Assembly: GCA_016722525.1 (NCBI GenBank)
Contig: JADKJB010000007.1
Span: forward strand, 62,001-126,000
DNA: 64,000 nt
Direction of reading: 5' to 3'
Origin: Bacteroidota bacterium
GTDB lineage: Bacteria > Bacteroidota > Bacteroidia > AKYH767-A > OLB10
Shown here: one piece after another, positions 10,711 to 22,231 of the stretch
Layout of the letters: every line of letters starts with the position of its first letter
Position numbering within the stretch: the first letter of the stretch is position 1
Made by a program: the position numbers and the translations under genes
The notes under the pieces: generated by a model
Told to the model about the DNA's origin: nothing
The model's input: only the letters and a program-made list of their open reading frames with translations
The model's database searches: none

Positions 10711-11169
10711 TTAATTGATTTGGTATTTAGCTTCATCTATTTCCGGAGCCATAGCTTGCAAAGCAGTAATGAATGCAGCTTTCATTTCAGGATTTTCAAG
10801 CACTGTTTTTAAAACTTTATTTGATTTTAACTGCTTTATTACCTTTGCATATTCGTTTTTCTGAAGCTCCAGATCTTTAAGAAAACTGCTTTGGTTAGTA
10901 ATGCCTTTCACTCCAAAATCACCAAGATTTTTAAAGTTTAGTGTTTCCTTTTGCTCCGATGAATCTTCTTTTTGAAAATCAACATCTATCTGTGGTTTAA
11001 AATGCGCAAATACTTCATCTGTATTTTTCAGTCCGTCGGTAACTTGTGCTTTAACCGGTGCATTAGCTGTTAATTTTTCAATCATCAGCGTCCTGTTCAT
11101 TGGGATGTCGGCCATTGCTTCGCTCGCATCCTTGGGCACTTCCTGCCCGCCAATACCATAATCAAACAT
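10711..11169 (-). CDS. tssB: T6SS contractile sheath small subunit TssB
   Basis: A 152-residue protein of TssB/VipA size. The GIGGQEVPKDASEAMADIPMN N-terminus, the PQIDVDFQ segment and the FLKDLELQKNEYAKVIKQLKSN helix match the sheath small subunit. It forms heterodimers with TssC; its helices contact TssH in systems that have been studied. The gene follows tssH by about 60 bases and leads directly into tssC, so the three are very likely co-transcribed. Intact frame, ATG start. Confidence 0.92.
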   Translation of the reverse strand: MFDYGIGGQEVPKDASEAMADIPMNRTLMIEKLTANAPVKAQVTDGLKNTDEVFAHFKPQIDVDFQKEDSSEQKETLNFKNLGDFGVKGITNQSSFLKDLELQKNEYAKVIKQLKSNKVLKTVLENPEMKAAFITALQAMAPEIDEAKYQIN

Positions 11170-11230
11170 ATGTTTAGTTTTTAAAGTGAGTTGCTTTGTA
11201 TTTAAATTCTTTGCTAAATGTATAAAATAA

Positions 11231-13725
11231 TTATTTAACTTCCCAAATTAAATCATTATTATCACTGATATCCAGAAATACCTCATTACCTCTTTTTAGA
11301 TCGCCGGCAATAATCATCCGGGAAAGCGGTCTTCGAATCTGCATTCTAATTACTCCCGCTAATGGCCTTGCTCCATACTTCGGAGTAAATCCTGACTTAG
11401 CCAAATAATCTTTTGCCTTTTCACTGATAGTCAATGAAATGCCTTGTCTCTCGAGTGATTTGAGGAGGCTCTTTTAGCTGGATATTAAAAATGTTAAGAA
11501 CTACTTTCTCGGTAATAGAGAAAATGGTACAATTTCGGTTAATCTGGCTAGAAACTCAGGGCGGAAATACTTGGTCATTATTTCCATGAGGTCACTAGAT
11601 TTAGGGATGATTTCTTTGGCAAAGCTATCAACCACAAAATCGCTTCCAATGTTAGAGGTGAACAAAACCACTGAGTTCGAAAAATCTCCCTCTTTACCTA
11701 AGCGATCGTGTAGTTTACCCTCATCCAGAATTTGAAGAAACAAATCGAAAACTGATGGATGTGCTTTTTCTATTTCATCGAACAACACAACTGCATAAGG
11801 TTGTTGACGAATTTTATTTACCAGCATTCCTCCTTCTTCATAACCCACATATCCGGGAGGCGCTCCATAGAGTAATGCTGCTGAATGTTCTTCTTTGAAC
11901 TCCGACATATCAAAACGGATCAACGAATTTTCATCATTAAATAAAAATTCTGCGAGCGATTTTGCCAACTCCGTTTTGCCGGTACCGGTAGGTCCTAATA
12001 AAAAGAATGATCCAATTGGCTGACCGGGTCGACTGAGACCTGAACGCGATTCAAGTATTGCTTCACAAATAGCTTTCACCGCATGGTCTTGTCCTACTAC
12101 ACGCTTTTTGAGTAAAGCTTCCATACCCATCAGTTTCTCTCTTTCCTGTGACTGCAATTTGCCCAGTGGGATACCTGTTTTGTGAGAAACAACTGCAGCA
12201 ACATCTGTACGCTCCACTTTATCTTTGATGTTGGCTGACAGCACTTTTAATTTGGCGGTTAAATCGTTGAGGTATTGCAATACAGCGTCAATCGATTCTA
12301 ATTTATCAATATCCTGTTCCTCTTCTATTTGGCCGAATAAAACAGAGCTGATTTTATTCTTCATGGATGCATGCGTCCATTTTAATTCAGTAAGAAAAGT
12401 TTCATCATTATGATTACTGCGATTATCAGTTAGTTCTTTCAATGATTGTTCAATGGCACCAATTTCATCTTTAGAAGTTTCTGTCATCATTATAATGGCC
12501 GACATAGTGCGATCAATTAAATCGATTGCGGAATCGGGGAGACTTCTTTCTTTCAAATCACGTTTAGCCAGACGTATTGATTCCGGAATCACATCATCAG
12601 CCACCTTCCCTTTATGATGTGCTTCAAAAGCAGGCATCACCAGTTGCAGCATACGTGCAGAAGTCACTTCATCGGGTTCCTCCACTTTTACAATTTCAAA
12701 AAGGCGGGTAAAAGCCTCATCGCTTTCAATATGCTTACGGTATTGATCATTGGTAGTAGCTCCTATAACTGTAAGCTCACCACGCGACAATTCAGGCTTT
12801 AGTACATTTGCAAGTCCGGGAGTTGCACCATTTTTATCCAACAAGGAGTGAAAATTATCAATAAATAAAACCGGCTTATCAAATTGCGCTATTTCACGAA
12901 TAATATTTTTCATACGATCTTCTGCCTCCCCTTTATAAGAAGCGCCTGCGATAAAAGCACCGGTGTCGAGTTCAAACACAACAGCTCCTTTAAGATTTTC
13001 GGGCACTTTTCCGGAAAGCAAAAGATTTACAAAGCCATTTACCAATGCCGTTTTACCAACTCCGGGCTCCCCGGTTATTATTACATTAGGTTTAGAGCGA
13101 CGACCAAGAATTTCAGAGATCATTCTGGATTCTTTATCCCTACCGGTAATGGGTTCAAGCTTTCCCTGTTTAGCAAGATTTGTTTTCTCGGTACACTATT
13201 TATAGAGAGCACCTGCTTTAGGAGCAGTACCGGAGGCGCCGGCGCTACTTTTTTTGCCAATGGCAGAATCAACAGCGGCATTTTCAATAGAGTTACTCAT
13301 AATCTCTTCCACAGTGATAGGAAAAGTTTTTAGTTGATCGTAGCTAAAAGCGATGCCGGGGGTACTGATTGCACCCAGCAGGCAAATCAAATCAACATCA
13401 TTTTTTGAGAGTTTAATCCGAATGTTATCTGCTTCTACAAATACATCCGCAATTTTATCATCGCCGATAGGATCATCTACTTTTGAACCCTTGGGGTTGA
13501 TTCAATCCTTACATCGGCCCAGTCTTCCATAAAGTAAAAGTCTTTACCTCCCTGTTCCAGGTATTCTCTTAAACTGAATTCTTTATGCAAAATAGCTCTG
13601 AGCAGGTGAGCAGGAGAGAATTTTGGATTAGAGTATTCTTTTGCAATAGATTGGGCAATAAGAATTGCTCTTTTGGTTTCGTCCTTAACGATAAATTGTT
13701 CATTGTAATTTCGTATAATAATCAA
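11231..13725 (-). CDS. tssH: Sheath disassembly ATPase TssH/ClpV (frame-interrupted)
   Basis: Reconstructed at about 830 residues: a Clp_N-like domain, then NBD1 (Walker A GEPGVGKTAL), a coiled-coil middle region and NBD2 (Walker A GPTGTGKTELAK; Walker B VVLFDEIEKAH), with a ClpB D2-small tail (YLAKSGFTPKYGARPL). It unfolds contracted TssBC in the cytoplasm. The NBD1 Walker B reads LFIDNFH, with Asn where Glu is usual. The likely start is a TTG at 13725 overlapping the ABC-transporter stop (TTGA), suggesting translational coupling. Breaks: a missing C near 13490, an in-frame TAG at 13196-13198 (a Tyr or Phe codon would be expected before CTEKT) and an indel near 11500. Confidence 0.88.
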
Positions 13726-16322
13726 CGGTTATAAATCAGATCTCCTGGAGTTTTTGATAATATCTTACTTATATTGAAATAGGATGTGACTACAGTTACA
13801 AGCAGGATGATAAAGATAAGAAAATATGTTTGCCCATCAAACAATTTAAAATATTGAATAGTATCATCAATATTTAATATTGATCCAAACCAAATTCCTA
13901 TTGCCCATCCAGTACAGACGCCAATGCCAGTGAAATAAACAAACCAAAAACAATAAATTTGAGCATTATTCCCATATAAATACTTACCGACTCTTTATCA
14001 CTCAACCCAAATGCCTTATAGGTACCGAGGTTCATTTTACCTTATTAAGATGTGTTTTTAACAGGTTGGAAATAAAGAGACTGATCGACAAAATGGAAAA
14101 AGCGATCAACAATCCTGAAATAAGCCAGGTCATTTTACTCATATAATTAAAATTCTTCTTTTCCTTCATGGCGGCATCATCCATTTCGATAACGTTAGCT
14201 TGTTCCTTTACTTTCTCAGAATTAAGATTGTTCAGGATAAATCTCGAGAAAGTCTCAATGGAATCGAGCCCTTTAGGTTTAAAGTTGATACACAGGTAAT
14301 CATTACTGAATTCCTCATCCAGTTGCGGAGCAATATTATAATCAAAAATTCTTACAATTTTCGATTGATTATTTTTATAAAATTCTGTTGCAATAATTTG
14401 ACGGAATATTTTTTCAGTAGTGGTATAATAGAAAGGTTTGGCATCGAAATTTATTGACACCTCATACCCGGCAGTATTCATGACTTCACAAGTGTCACTA
14501 TATCTTATATCCAACGAATAGGTGGCTACCGAATTTAAAGGTTCATTGTTAATGCTATCTTGAACCGGAACCGCATTTTCAGAAACAAATTCATCATCAC
14601 TACCTAAATCGTCGAGATCATCGGAAAAACTTTCTATTTCTTCGGAAGGAACTGCTTCATTCAGATTAAAGGAAGGAACTAACTTTTCGATTTCCTTTCC
14701 AAAGTTTTTGGCTAGCTGTTTGTCGCCGCTCACAAAAAACAACAATCTTTTCCGTTGCTCTTTAAAATCAAACACACATTCATCATGATTCACATAAGAA
14801 ACAAAAAAGAAATTGGTTACCAGAAAATGATTTTTTCCGGGGATTGCTTTGAGTATTGTTTGTATAGGTACAGGCACTTTGAATTGTTTTTGTTTATTCC
14901 CGGTAGTATCAATATCATCATTGTTAATATAAATCACTTTTGCATCTGCAGTATATCCCAATCTTTTTAATAACTTCTCTGTAACAACCATTCCCAAATC
15001 ACTATCATCTTTAAATTCTTTATCACCCGATACTATATTCGCAGGGTCAAAAGAAATTTATTAATTGGGTCATCCGTCGAAACCAGTCGTCCTTTTATAA
15101 ATTCCGATTTACCTTCTTCGATATTAAAAATCGGGAGTGGTGTTTCTTTGTAAGCGGTGACAGTGTCAATCAGATAAGCTTGCCGTATTTCATCGGCATT
15201 TAAATTATCGGTAATTTCTCTCACTGTAGTGGAAGAGCTTTTTGCCCAAGGTATTCCAATGGTTAAGAGGTTAACGAAAGGATCTTTTGCTTTGGTATTC
15301 ATATAATCCAAAGCCCCATTAGCAAAACCAATTGCAATAAATGTAATTGAAAGAATTGAAATTAATATTAATAAATTAACTCTATTCTTCCCAAACAAAA
15401 CACTTCCTTCTTTAGCGGAAAAAAGTTGTTTATAGGTTGTTTCTTTAAACTTTTTATCATTGGCGATATCATTCCGCTCAACTACTTTATTTTTCTTTAC
15501 TTCAAATTGGCTAAGTAATTTTTTTCTAAATTCAAAAAAATCATGTTCATTAAAAGAAGACCAAGCTTCTCTGAAAAATATATTTTGCTGAAGCACTTCA
15601 CCATACCCTTTTTCAATATTCTTAGTAATAAGTACTATTTGATCGGCGTACTTGAGCGCCAGGTTGATATCATGAGAAACAACAATCGCTGTTTTATTAT
15701 CCCCGATATTATCTCTAACTATTTTCAGAAGTTCAATGGCATTGACTTCATCGAGATTTCCTGTAGGTTCATCACATAAAAGCAGTTTGTAATTATTGTT
15801 GAGCGCTCTTACAAAAGAGACTCTTTGCCGTTGCCCTCCGGAAAGATTTACAGATAACTTATTCAGATCAACCTCTTTTAAGGGCAACCCTACTTCAGTC
15901 ATTAATGCTATGGCTCCATTAACAGCAACTGATTGTTTTCCGTTGGTTTTGATCATCTGGGAGAGGCAAATATTTTCACATGCCGTAAAATTCTCCATCA
16001 GATTGGTATTTTGAAAAATAAAACTCAGATAATTTTTCCTGATAGCACTGATTTCAATTAAATCATTCTGTTTCCAAAGTAATGAATAATCACATCTGAG
16101 ATCATTCTTATCAAAAAGTTTAACAGTTCCCTCGGCAATGGTATTATTCATCAGCCCAAGCGTTTCGAGTAAGGTGCTTTTGCCGCTACCTGAAGCTCCT
16201 AATAAAAATATTATTTTACCTTCCTGCAATTTAAGATCTTCGATAAATAATACCGAATCTTCTTTCTGGCGGGAGTAGCTGCAGAAAAGGTTCCTTATTT
16301 CAAGAATTGTAGTGGAATCCAT
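13722..16322 (-). CDS. MacB/FtsX-type ABC transporter, ATPase fused to permease (frame-interrupted)
   Basis: About 865 residues when rebuilt. The N-terminal ~230 residues are an ABC ATPase: Walker A GASGSGKST, signature LSGGQRQRVS, Walker B LLLCDEPTGNLD, then VVSHD. Next comes a linker, a first membrane segment (RVNLLILISILSITFIAIGFANG), a large extracytoplasmic domain, then membrane helices near 14050-14110 with an FtsX-like NLGTYKAFGLSDKES element and two more helices. This is the order of MacB-like machines, which drive periplasmic work rather than classic import. It lies between tssR and tssH and overlaps the tssH start. Its role in the T6SS is not known to me. Breaks near 15045, 14040 and 13920 are single-base losses. 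Confidence 0.8.
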
Positions 16323-16334
16323 AGTTAAAGATGT

Positions 16335-18804
16335 TTACTGGATCTGAAATGCATTCTCAGGTACCCAGAAAAACGTATCCTCTTCCTGTTCGATTCTGAA
16401 AATTTTATTCTTTTTTATGTCTTTCAGCTTTTTGGCAATTGCATAAAATGCTGACTTGAGGCTTTCAATTTCCTGTTGTGTAGTTTTTTTAGGATTCTTA
16501 ATATCTGCCAGACTCTTTTTAAACAGAGGATTGTTGGAAATAGAAGATAAGCCGGTTACAAGTTTCATAAAATCCTCGACAGAATATTTTTCGGCTACAG
16601 CATTGAGATCCACATTCCCTCCTTTATATTTCAATATGATATCCTTATAGGTGTTTACCACATTTTCGCGCATGGCATCAGAACTATAACTTTCATTTAA
16701 TTTATCAAATGTTTCATTGAGTCTATCAAATTCTTTTCGGCTCATGAACAACGTCCGAATAAGCAAAGGCTCATTCAGTTTACTGGTTGTTAAAGGAGCA
16801 TAGGCAGCGATAAATAATTGAAAATTTTGCTGACTTGCCAGAATTTCAATATCCTTTTCAGAAATTCCTTTATCCATAAACATAGCCATGAGTTGTTTGG
16901 TTTGTTCCTCATCCCCCTCATCCAGACCTCTGTCGGCGCCAGTAGTATTTACCTCGTACCTACTCAACAAATCATTCATTTTACGCTCATTCTCGGCAAT
17001 CAACTTTCTGATTATTTTTTTATTTCCTCTGCATTAAAAGTTTCGCCAACATCTTTCCAGTTAAAAGTTCCTGTAGCGACTGAATTTTCCAGATATGCAT
17101 AATTTTCGGAAGAAAGTAGTTTTGCTGATTTCCGCTTACCACTTAAAATTTCATCTTTATAATACTGTTGATCGAGCGTTTCAGCCGTCTTTTGTAAAAA
17201 CAATCTACAATCTCTGATATATCCATCATACAGATCGCCTTCACGATTAACTACCTGTGAAAAGCTCATTTTTGCCTGCTTTTTTGACAGGGCCGATAAT
17301 GCGGCATTACGTTGTGTTTTATCCTTATCAGTAGTTGATCCAAGTACAATTACAATATTGGTTGTACCTGAATTATCAAAAAAGTCACAGGCTTTAGTTA
17401 TAGCAGAATACAAAGGGGCGCCGTTAGCCTCTCGATTTAACTGGCAAGGAGATGTTTTGGTAGATTCACTAATAATTTTTCATTAAAATTATCTTTATCC
17501 GTCATGAAATTAATTATCTTAAAGGCATCTTCTTCACATTGCGCATCATTATAAATAACGGCACCCAACTTATAATCATTTCTGGTAATCGTACTTCCAC
17601 CGCCCACATAAGAAATTGAATTCAGTTCAGAAGTTATGGTTCGGAACATACTTTTTAAACTTCCATCAATAACAAAAACAATATTCACTTTTTGCTTATT
17701 CTGTTTTATAGACTCATATACTGAATTCAATTTAGCTTGCTTGCTGGCAGTAAACACACTCGTTCCCGATTTACTAATTGTATTGGTAACATAACCGGTC
17801 TTATAAATATTTTTATCTTTTGGTGTTTTATCAATTATTGGGAACCCTAATAAATAGGGATTGTCTGTTTTTCATCATTTGTAGGATCATCATAATAAAA
17901 AGGCAAACTGGAACCAACACCTTTATCTCTAAAATTACGGGCCTCATTCACATCTCTAAAAAACTGTACATCAATTTTTTTATCCTTTCTTTCCTGGATG
18001 GCGTCGTTTTCAAAATTTATTCTCAAACAAACCGCGTTATCCCAAATGTGTAGCTGTTTAGTTTCATCTGACCAACCAAGAATATCTTCAGAGATAGAAC
18101 TTGCAGACACTTTATTACCTTTAGCCAAAAGCACCATATTGCCTTCACGCTTAAAAACAAACAAATATTGCCATAGCTTAATATCCTTATTTGCATCAAA
18201 CTTCGCATCTACTTTAGGGGAGTTATACAAATCCAGAATTCCCTTTTAATAATTTCAGTGATATCCTTTTTTCTTCCAGTTTTTTACTGAAACGGCCTTT
18301 ATCGTATAATTAGTAGAATCATCAACCAGGGCATTACTCCAAAAGAGCAGATTCTTTTTCTTGATCCAACCTACTTCTTCTGATTCGGAACCTTTCTTAA
18401 AAATAAACTCCCTTTTTTACTGCCGGGCTTATCTTCGAAGGGCTGATTGGCAGGGTCAAACCGAACCAATCTCACAGCATCTTCCGATTCCTGAGCAACA
18501 ACACATCGATCGAGAAAATCAAGACGCATATTTTGCTTGGTACAATTTTTATCGATATAAGTTGGGTTTTCCTCCCGATCAGAATATACGACCCAATAAC
18601 CTTCCCCACTGGTAATTTTTTTGCCTGACAAACCTTCCACTTTGCCGTTGGTGACGTATAACTTTGTGCCATGCGCACCAAAGTTAATTTAGAAAGTTCC
18701 CCGCCTTCCACTTTTTGCTGACTAAATAAACTTGATGAAGTAAGCAGCAAAATACTTACAATAAATAAAGGAAGACCTAACTTGTTAGCTACTGACTGTT
18801 TCAT
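16335..18804 (-). CDS. tssR: T6SS-associated vWA protein TssR (frame-interrupted)
   Basis: Reconstructed to about 820 residues; ATG at 18804 begins a signal peptide (GLPLFIVSILLLTSSSLFSQ). An N-terminal beta-rich region (GEGYWVVYSDRE; LWQYLFVFKREGNMVLLAKG; DNAVCLRINF) precedes a vWA-like domain (VNIVFVIDGSLKSMF; KLGAVIYND; TNIVIVLGSTTD) and a helical C-terminus. Domain order, size and position fit TssR, a component of the Bacteroidota T6SS membrane complex, which acts in the periplasm. The canonical MIDAS motif is reduced (DGSLKS for DxSxS). At least five one-base breaks lie near 18685, 18300, 17855, 17440 and 17020; the rebuilt protein is continuous. Confidence 0.75.
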
Positions 18805-18903
18805 AAATTCAAGTGTAATCAATAATAAAGGTGAAGAATAAAATTTATAAATAATTTATCTCTGAGGTGATTTTCTGCAATTTTAACTGAGGAACACAAA
18901 AGG

Positions 18904-19502
18904 TTATAAAGCTTCTGATTTTATCCTCTCCAAAAGTTCCTTTACTTCTTTATTTAAAAATACCTGATTTTTACCCGTGCCCCATTCCCTCCGGGTGTAC
19001 TTAGGTACATGGGTAATTCATTGGAAAGAAATATAGTAGCAGGAACATCTTCCATTTCCTTCAACATTCTTTTGACGGCATAAGCGGATAGGTAAATATT
19101 GATTTCAATATTTTGTTTTGCTTTTACCGGATTTTCAATAAAATAATCCCGGATTGCGATTTTATCAAAGGAATAGTCGGCTTCGTCGGAGGGATTACCT
19201 AAATATTTTTTTAATGTTGGTGTGGTCAAAAAGGAAGTTAAATTAGTGGATGTTTTATTTTCCTTACCATCGCTTCCATAAAAGAAAAAAAAGTTATCAG
19301 GTCTTCGGGTAAGATTATTAAGACTTTCTTTCAAATCCTGAACCATTTCATCATTGAGCGAATTCGTCTCAGAGCCATCACTGTTATCAATATAATACAT
19401 TGTAAAATAACTGTACTCCTGCCCCTCATCTTTAGAGCCTTGTGCAACACTCAATTCACATATAAATGACAGTAGCAAAATAATATTTAAGAACCTTTTC
19501 AT
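18904..19502 (-). CDS. Secreted protein of unknown function in the T6SS operon, vWA-like by pattern
   Basis: About 199 residues with a clear signal peptide (MKRFLNIILLLSFICELSVAQ), hence periplasmic. It shows a strand (YSYFTMYYIDNSDGSE), a helix, a second strand (NFFFFYGSDGKEN) and a later strand-helix pair (NIEINIYLSAYAVKRMLKEME). This order resembles a Rossmann/vWA-like fold, but no MIDAS residues are evident. The frame closes at 18954, yet with one more T in the preceding run the protein continues with LNKEVKELLERI and ends at 18904. It lies between the PKD gene and tssR, gaps of about 10 and 100 bases, so it probably joins the same envelope complex. Not a family I recognise. Confidence 0.6.
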
Positions 19503-19513
19503 AAAATAGTTAG

Positions 19514-20502
19514 TTAATTCTTAGTAACAATAACAGTTATTTGAGAAATTGAATTGTCGGCCCGTCTCTTTATATCCTTAACCTGTTTCACAGTAAAGGG
19601 TTCCGATAAAATAATTTGCTTAGTTTTAAAACTCTCAAGTGTCATTTCTTTAGGTTCACTTTGCCCGTCGGTTAATATAATTTTTAAAGAGCCTTTTTCG
19701 CCAGTTTGAGAGACTATATTTTCTTTCCATTCATTACTGGCATTATCATCGTCAGTCCCTATGGCTGTAGCAATTCTGATAAAATTACTAGTGAATGTTT
19801 CATTATCCTGATAATTTCTGGCCATTACGTCAGGCACAGGATCAGGTCGTCTTTCGCGAGGAGGATCATCTTTAGGAATTTTAATTTTGGTAGGGGTAGG
19901 TAATCTTTCAATTTCCTTCTTTTCCCTGTTGCTAAAACCGCCTTCGACACATTGAGTTCAAATGTGTCGGTACCCGAAATAAATTCTCCTAGAACCGTAA
20001 GTACCAAGGTGTATTTACCGGGTTTATCAAAAGTTGTGCTAAACGTTTTCTTTCCTAATGCGCCTGATTCGATTATTTTCCAAGTCCAGGCAGAAGCTTC
20101 ACCTGTCATATCTCGAAAAGTGATAAATTCTCCTGTTCTCATTCCTGAAGGGATAGTAACCACCGGGTTCACAGTAGTCATTTCGCGTTTGGGCAATATA
20201 TAAACCTCTTTTATGCTGAAACAATTTTCGGAAACAGTAGCTGAAACCACATATTTTCTTTCAGCATCATATTTATGAGTTGCTTCTGCTCCGTTTGTTT
20301 TTTGCCCGTCACCAAAATCCCATGTAATTTCGTCGGGATCATCAGACAAGCTTGTAAATTTAATTATATCTCCTACCCGAGGGTTAGAAGGTTCCATTTG
20401 AATTTCAAAGGGATCACAGCTTCCTGAAATTATATTATATCCTATAATAGATCCGGCGATAAGAATGATAATTATTGCTGCAAGGAATACTCTTTTGTCC
20501 AT
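19514..20502 (-). CDS. Membrane-anchored PKD-domain protein, TssP-like candidate
   Basis: About 330 residues rebuilt. One N-terminal transmembrane helix (RVFLAAIIIILIAGSIIGYNII) anchors it in the inner membrane. It is followed by two PKD/Ig-like beta-sandwiches, the first with the hallmark ITWDFGDGQ and the second with ASAWTWKI and GKYTLVLTV. A proline-rich basic linker leads to a C-terminal beta domain. Bacteroidota T6SS clusters encode accessory envelope proteins TssN-TssR. A single-pass PKD protein beside TssR is best read as TssP, but that label rests on architecture and position. The frame breaks near 19850, inside the linker. Confidence 0.6.
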
Positions 20503-20545
20503 TTCTATTTTATAAATTCGTTAGTTGTACCAATTTTTTATGAAA

Positions 20546-22221
20546 TTATATTCCAAGTATTATCCCAAAATTTAACCCAAACGAAGTATATGTGGAGTTT
20601 GCTTTACTCCTGTAAATTGATTTATACGAATCTGTTGATTTATTCACCATTTCATAGGCATCACTATTGCCACTGTTCAGAGGCGCAAAAATTATAGTTG
20701 CTCCTAATTTTACTGCACTTTTCTTGGTGATGTGATAAAACAAATCTGCTCCTCCATTAAACGCAATGCCATAATGCGTTTGAATCTTATCATCTTTGCC
20801 TGTGAATTTTTTATCTAAAGCAAAGTCATATCCATCGCCCCGTAATTGATTAAACAACGCAGTTGCATTGGGACCAGAAACATCGTTGACGTTCACAAAT
20901 AACAAACTATTTATTTCTGCTTCTGTCAGATAGAGATCTGAACCGGCAGCAATAAAATTATTATTATAAACAAACTGACCTGCCTGATTAACCTGATAAA
21001 TTCCTTCAAAATTAAAAGTTGCATCAATGGTTGAATTTGTGATAAAAGAGATAAATGAGGGACCGGCAAATAATTCAAAACCTGATTTTGCACTAAACTT
21101 TTCTTTGTAACGGAATAACAAGGGTATATTAATTATTGAAAAAGACATTTTTTCCTGTGCCTTTTTCATGGTAACTATACGCCTGTAATCGTCAACCCCA
21201 TCATTGGATTTAAACTCATAACTGGATCCACTAATGTCGTAAACTGCCTTGTAATTTGTTGCTGAAAATCCGAGTGAAACTCCCTTATTCCGGTTATTTT
21301 TTTCTTTCCAAAATAATAGGCAATGTTTCCACTAAGGGTTAAACTTCCTTTATAACCAGGGGCACTTACCTCACCGGTATTAGAGCGATTTTTATCCAGG
21401 GAGTTGTATGCAAGATCATCCAATTCAGGCGTTTTAATGCTATTGTTATTAAACTGATAACCGATGGATCCTGACAACACATAACTATAGGCAAAAGTAG
21501 ATGCAGGGCATCCGCCGTTTTCCTTAGTTCCTGCAACTAAAGGACATTCATCATTTTTATCAGCAATACCATCTCCATCACTATCCGGACAACCTCTCAG
21601 GGCAATCAACCCTCTTTGTTTTCTGCATTCATCTGTTGCATCAACTACACCATCGAGATCGTCATCATTTTTAATTTTAACCTGAGGATTTCCCAGAGCT
21701 TCAATAGATTTTATTTTTACTGACTTATCTGCGCCAACTGCAATAGTTACCAGAATGGTATCGTGATTAAAAAAGTGATAACTTCTGGATTTGGTAATTC
21801 CGGAAATATCTCTTTCAATAGCTGCTTTAACTATACCTTTATCTAGCTCCTCATAACTGACATTAATTCTTTTATTATTAATCATCAGTCCATTCTCAAA
21901 TTCAAATACCAGATCTTCGATATATTCATTTCGTGTCTTGGTCATTAATACATAGGGGTATCCGGACAGATCCTGATTAAATTCCGCATTAATGTCATCG
22001 AATATTTGAGCGTCAAGTGTAAACAATTTTTTAAACTCCGATGTAGTTTTATCATCCATTTTAATCTTACCCGGTTTAGTAAGACTGCCTTTGGTCATGA
22101 AACTGGTTAAGAGTGTATCGACTTTGGTACTGATAAGAGCTTTATCTTTATTAGATAAATCCTGGCCCTGAATCAAAACAGGTGCAATCAGTAAAATGAA
22201 GAGTATGAGTTTCGTTTTCAT
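20546..22221 (-). CDS. Outer-membrane beta-barrel with thrombospondin type 3 repeats (frame-interrupted)
   Basis: About 555 residues rebuilt. A signal peptide (MKTKLILFILLIAPVLIQGQ) is followed by a ~180-residue N-terminal domain. Two calcium-binding TSP3 repeats come next (DDDLDGVVDATDEC; DSDGDGIADKNDECP), then a ~290-residue region of alternating amphipathic strands typical of an OM barrel (SYVLSGSIGYQFN; GSLTLSGNIAYYFG; GFELFAGPSFISF; SFGLNFGIILGI). TSP3 segments normally sit between a barrel and a peptidoglycan-binding domain; here they sit N-terminal to the barrel and no OmpA domain is seen. A missing A near 21300 splits the frame. It follows the adhesin gene by 10 bases. An outer-membrane partner for the T6SS complex is possible. 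Confidence 0.65.
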
Positions 22222-22231
22222 AGGTTTCTAT

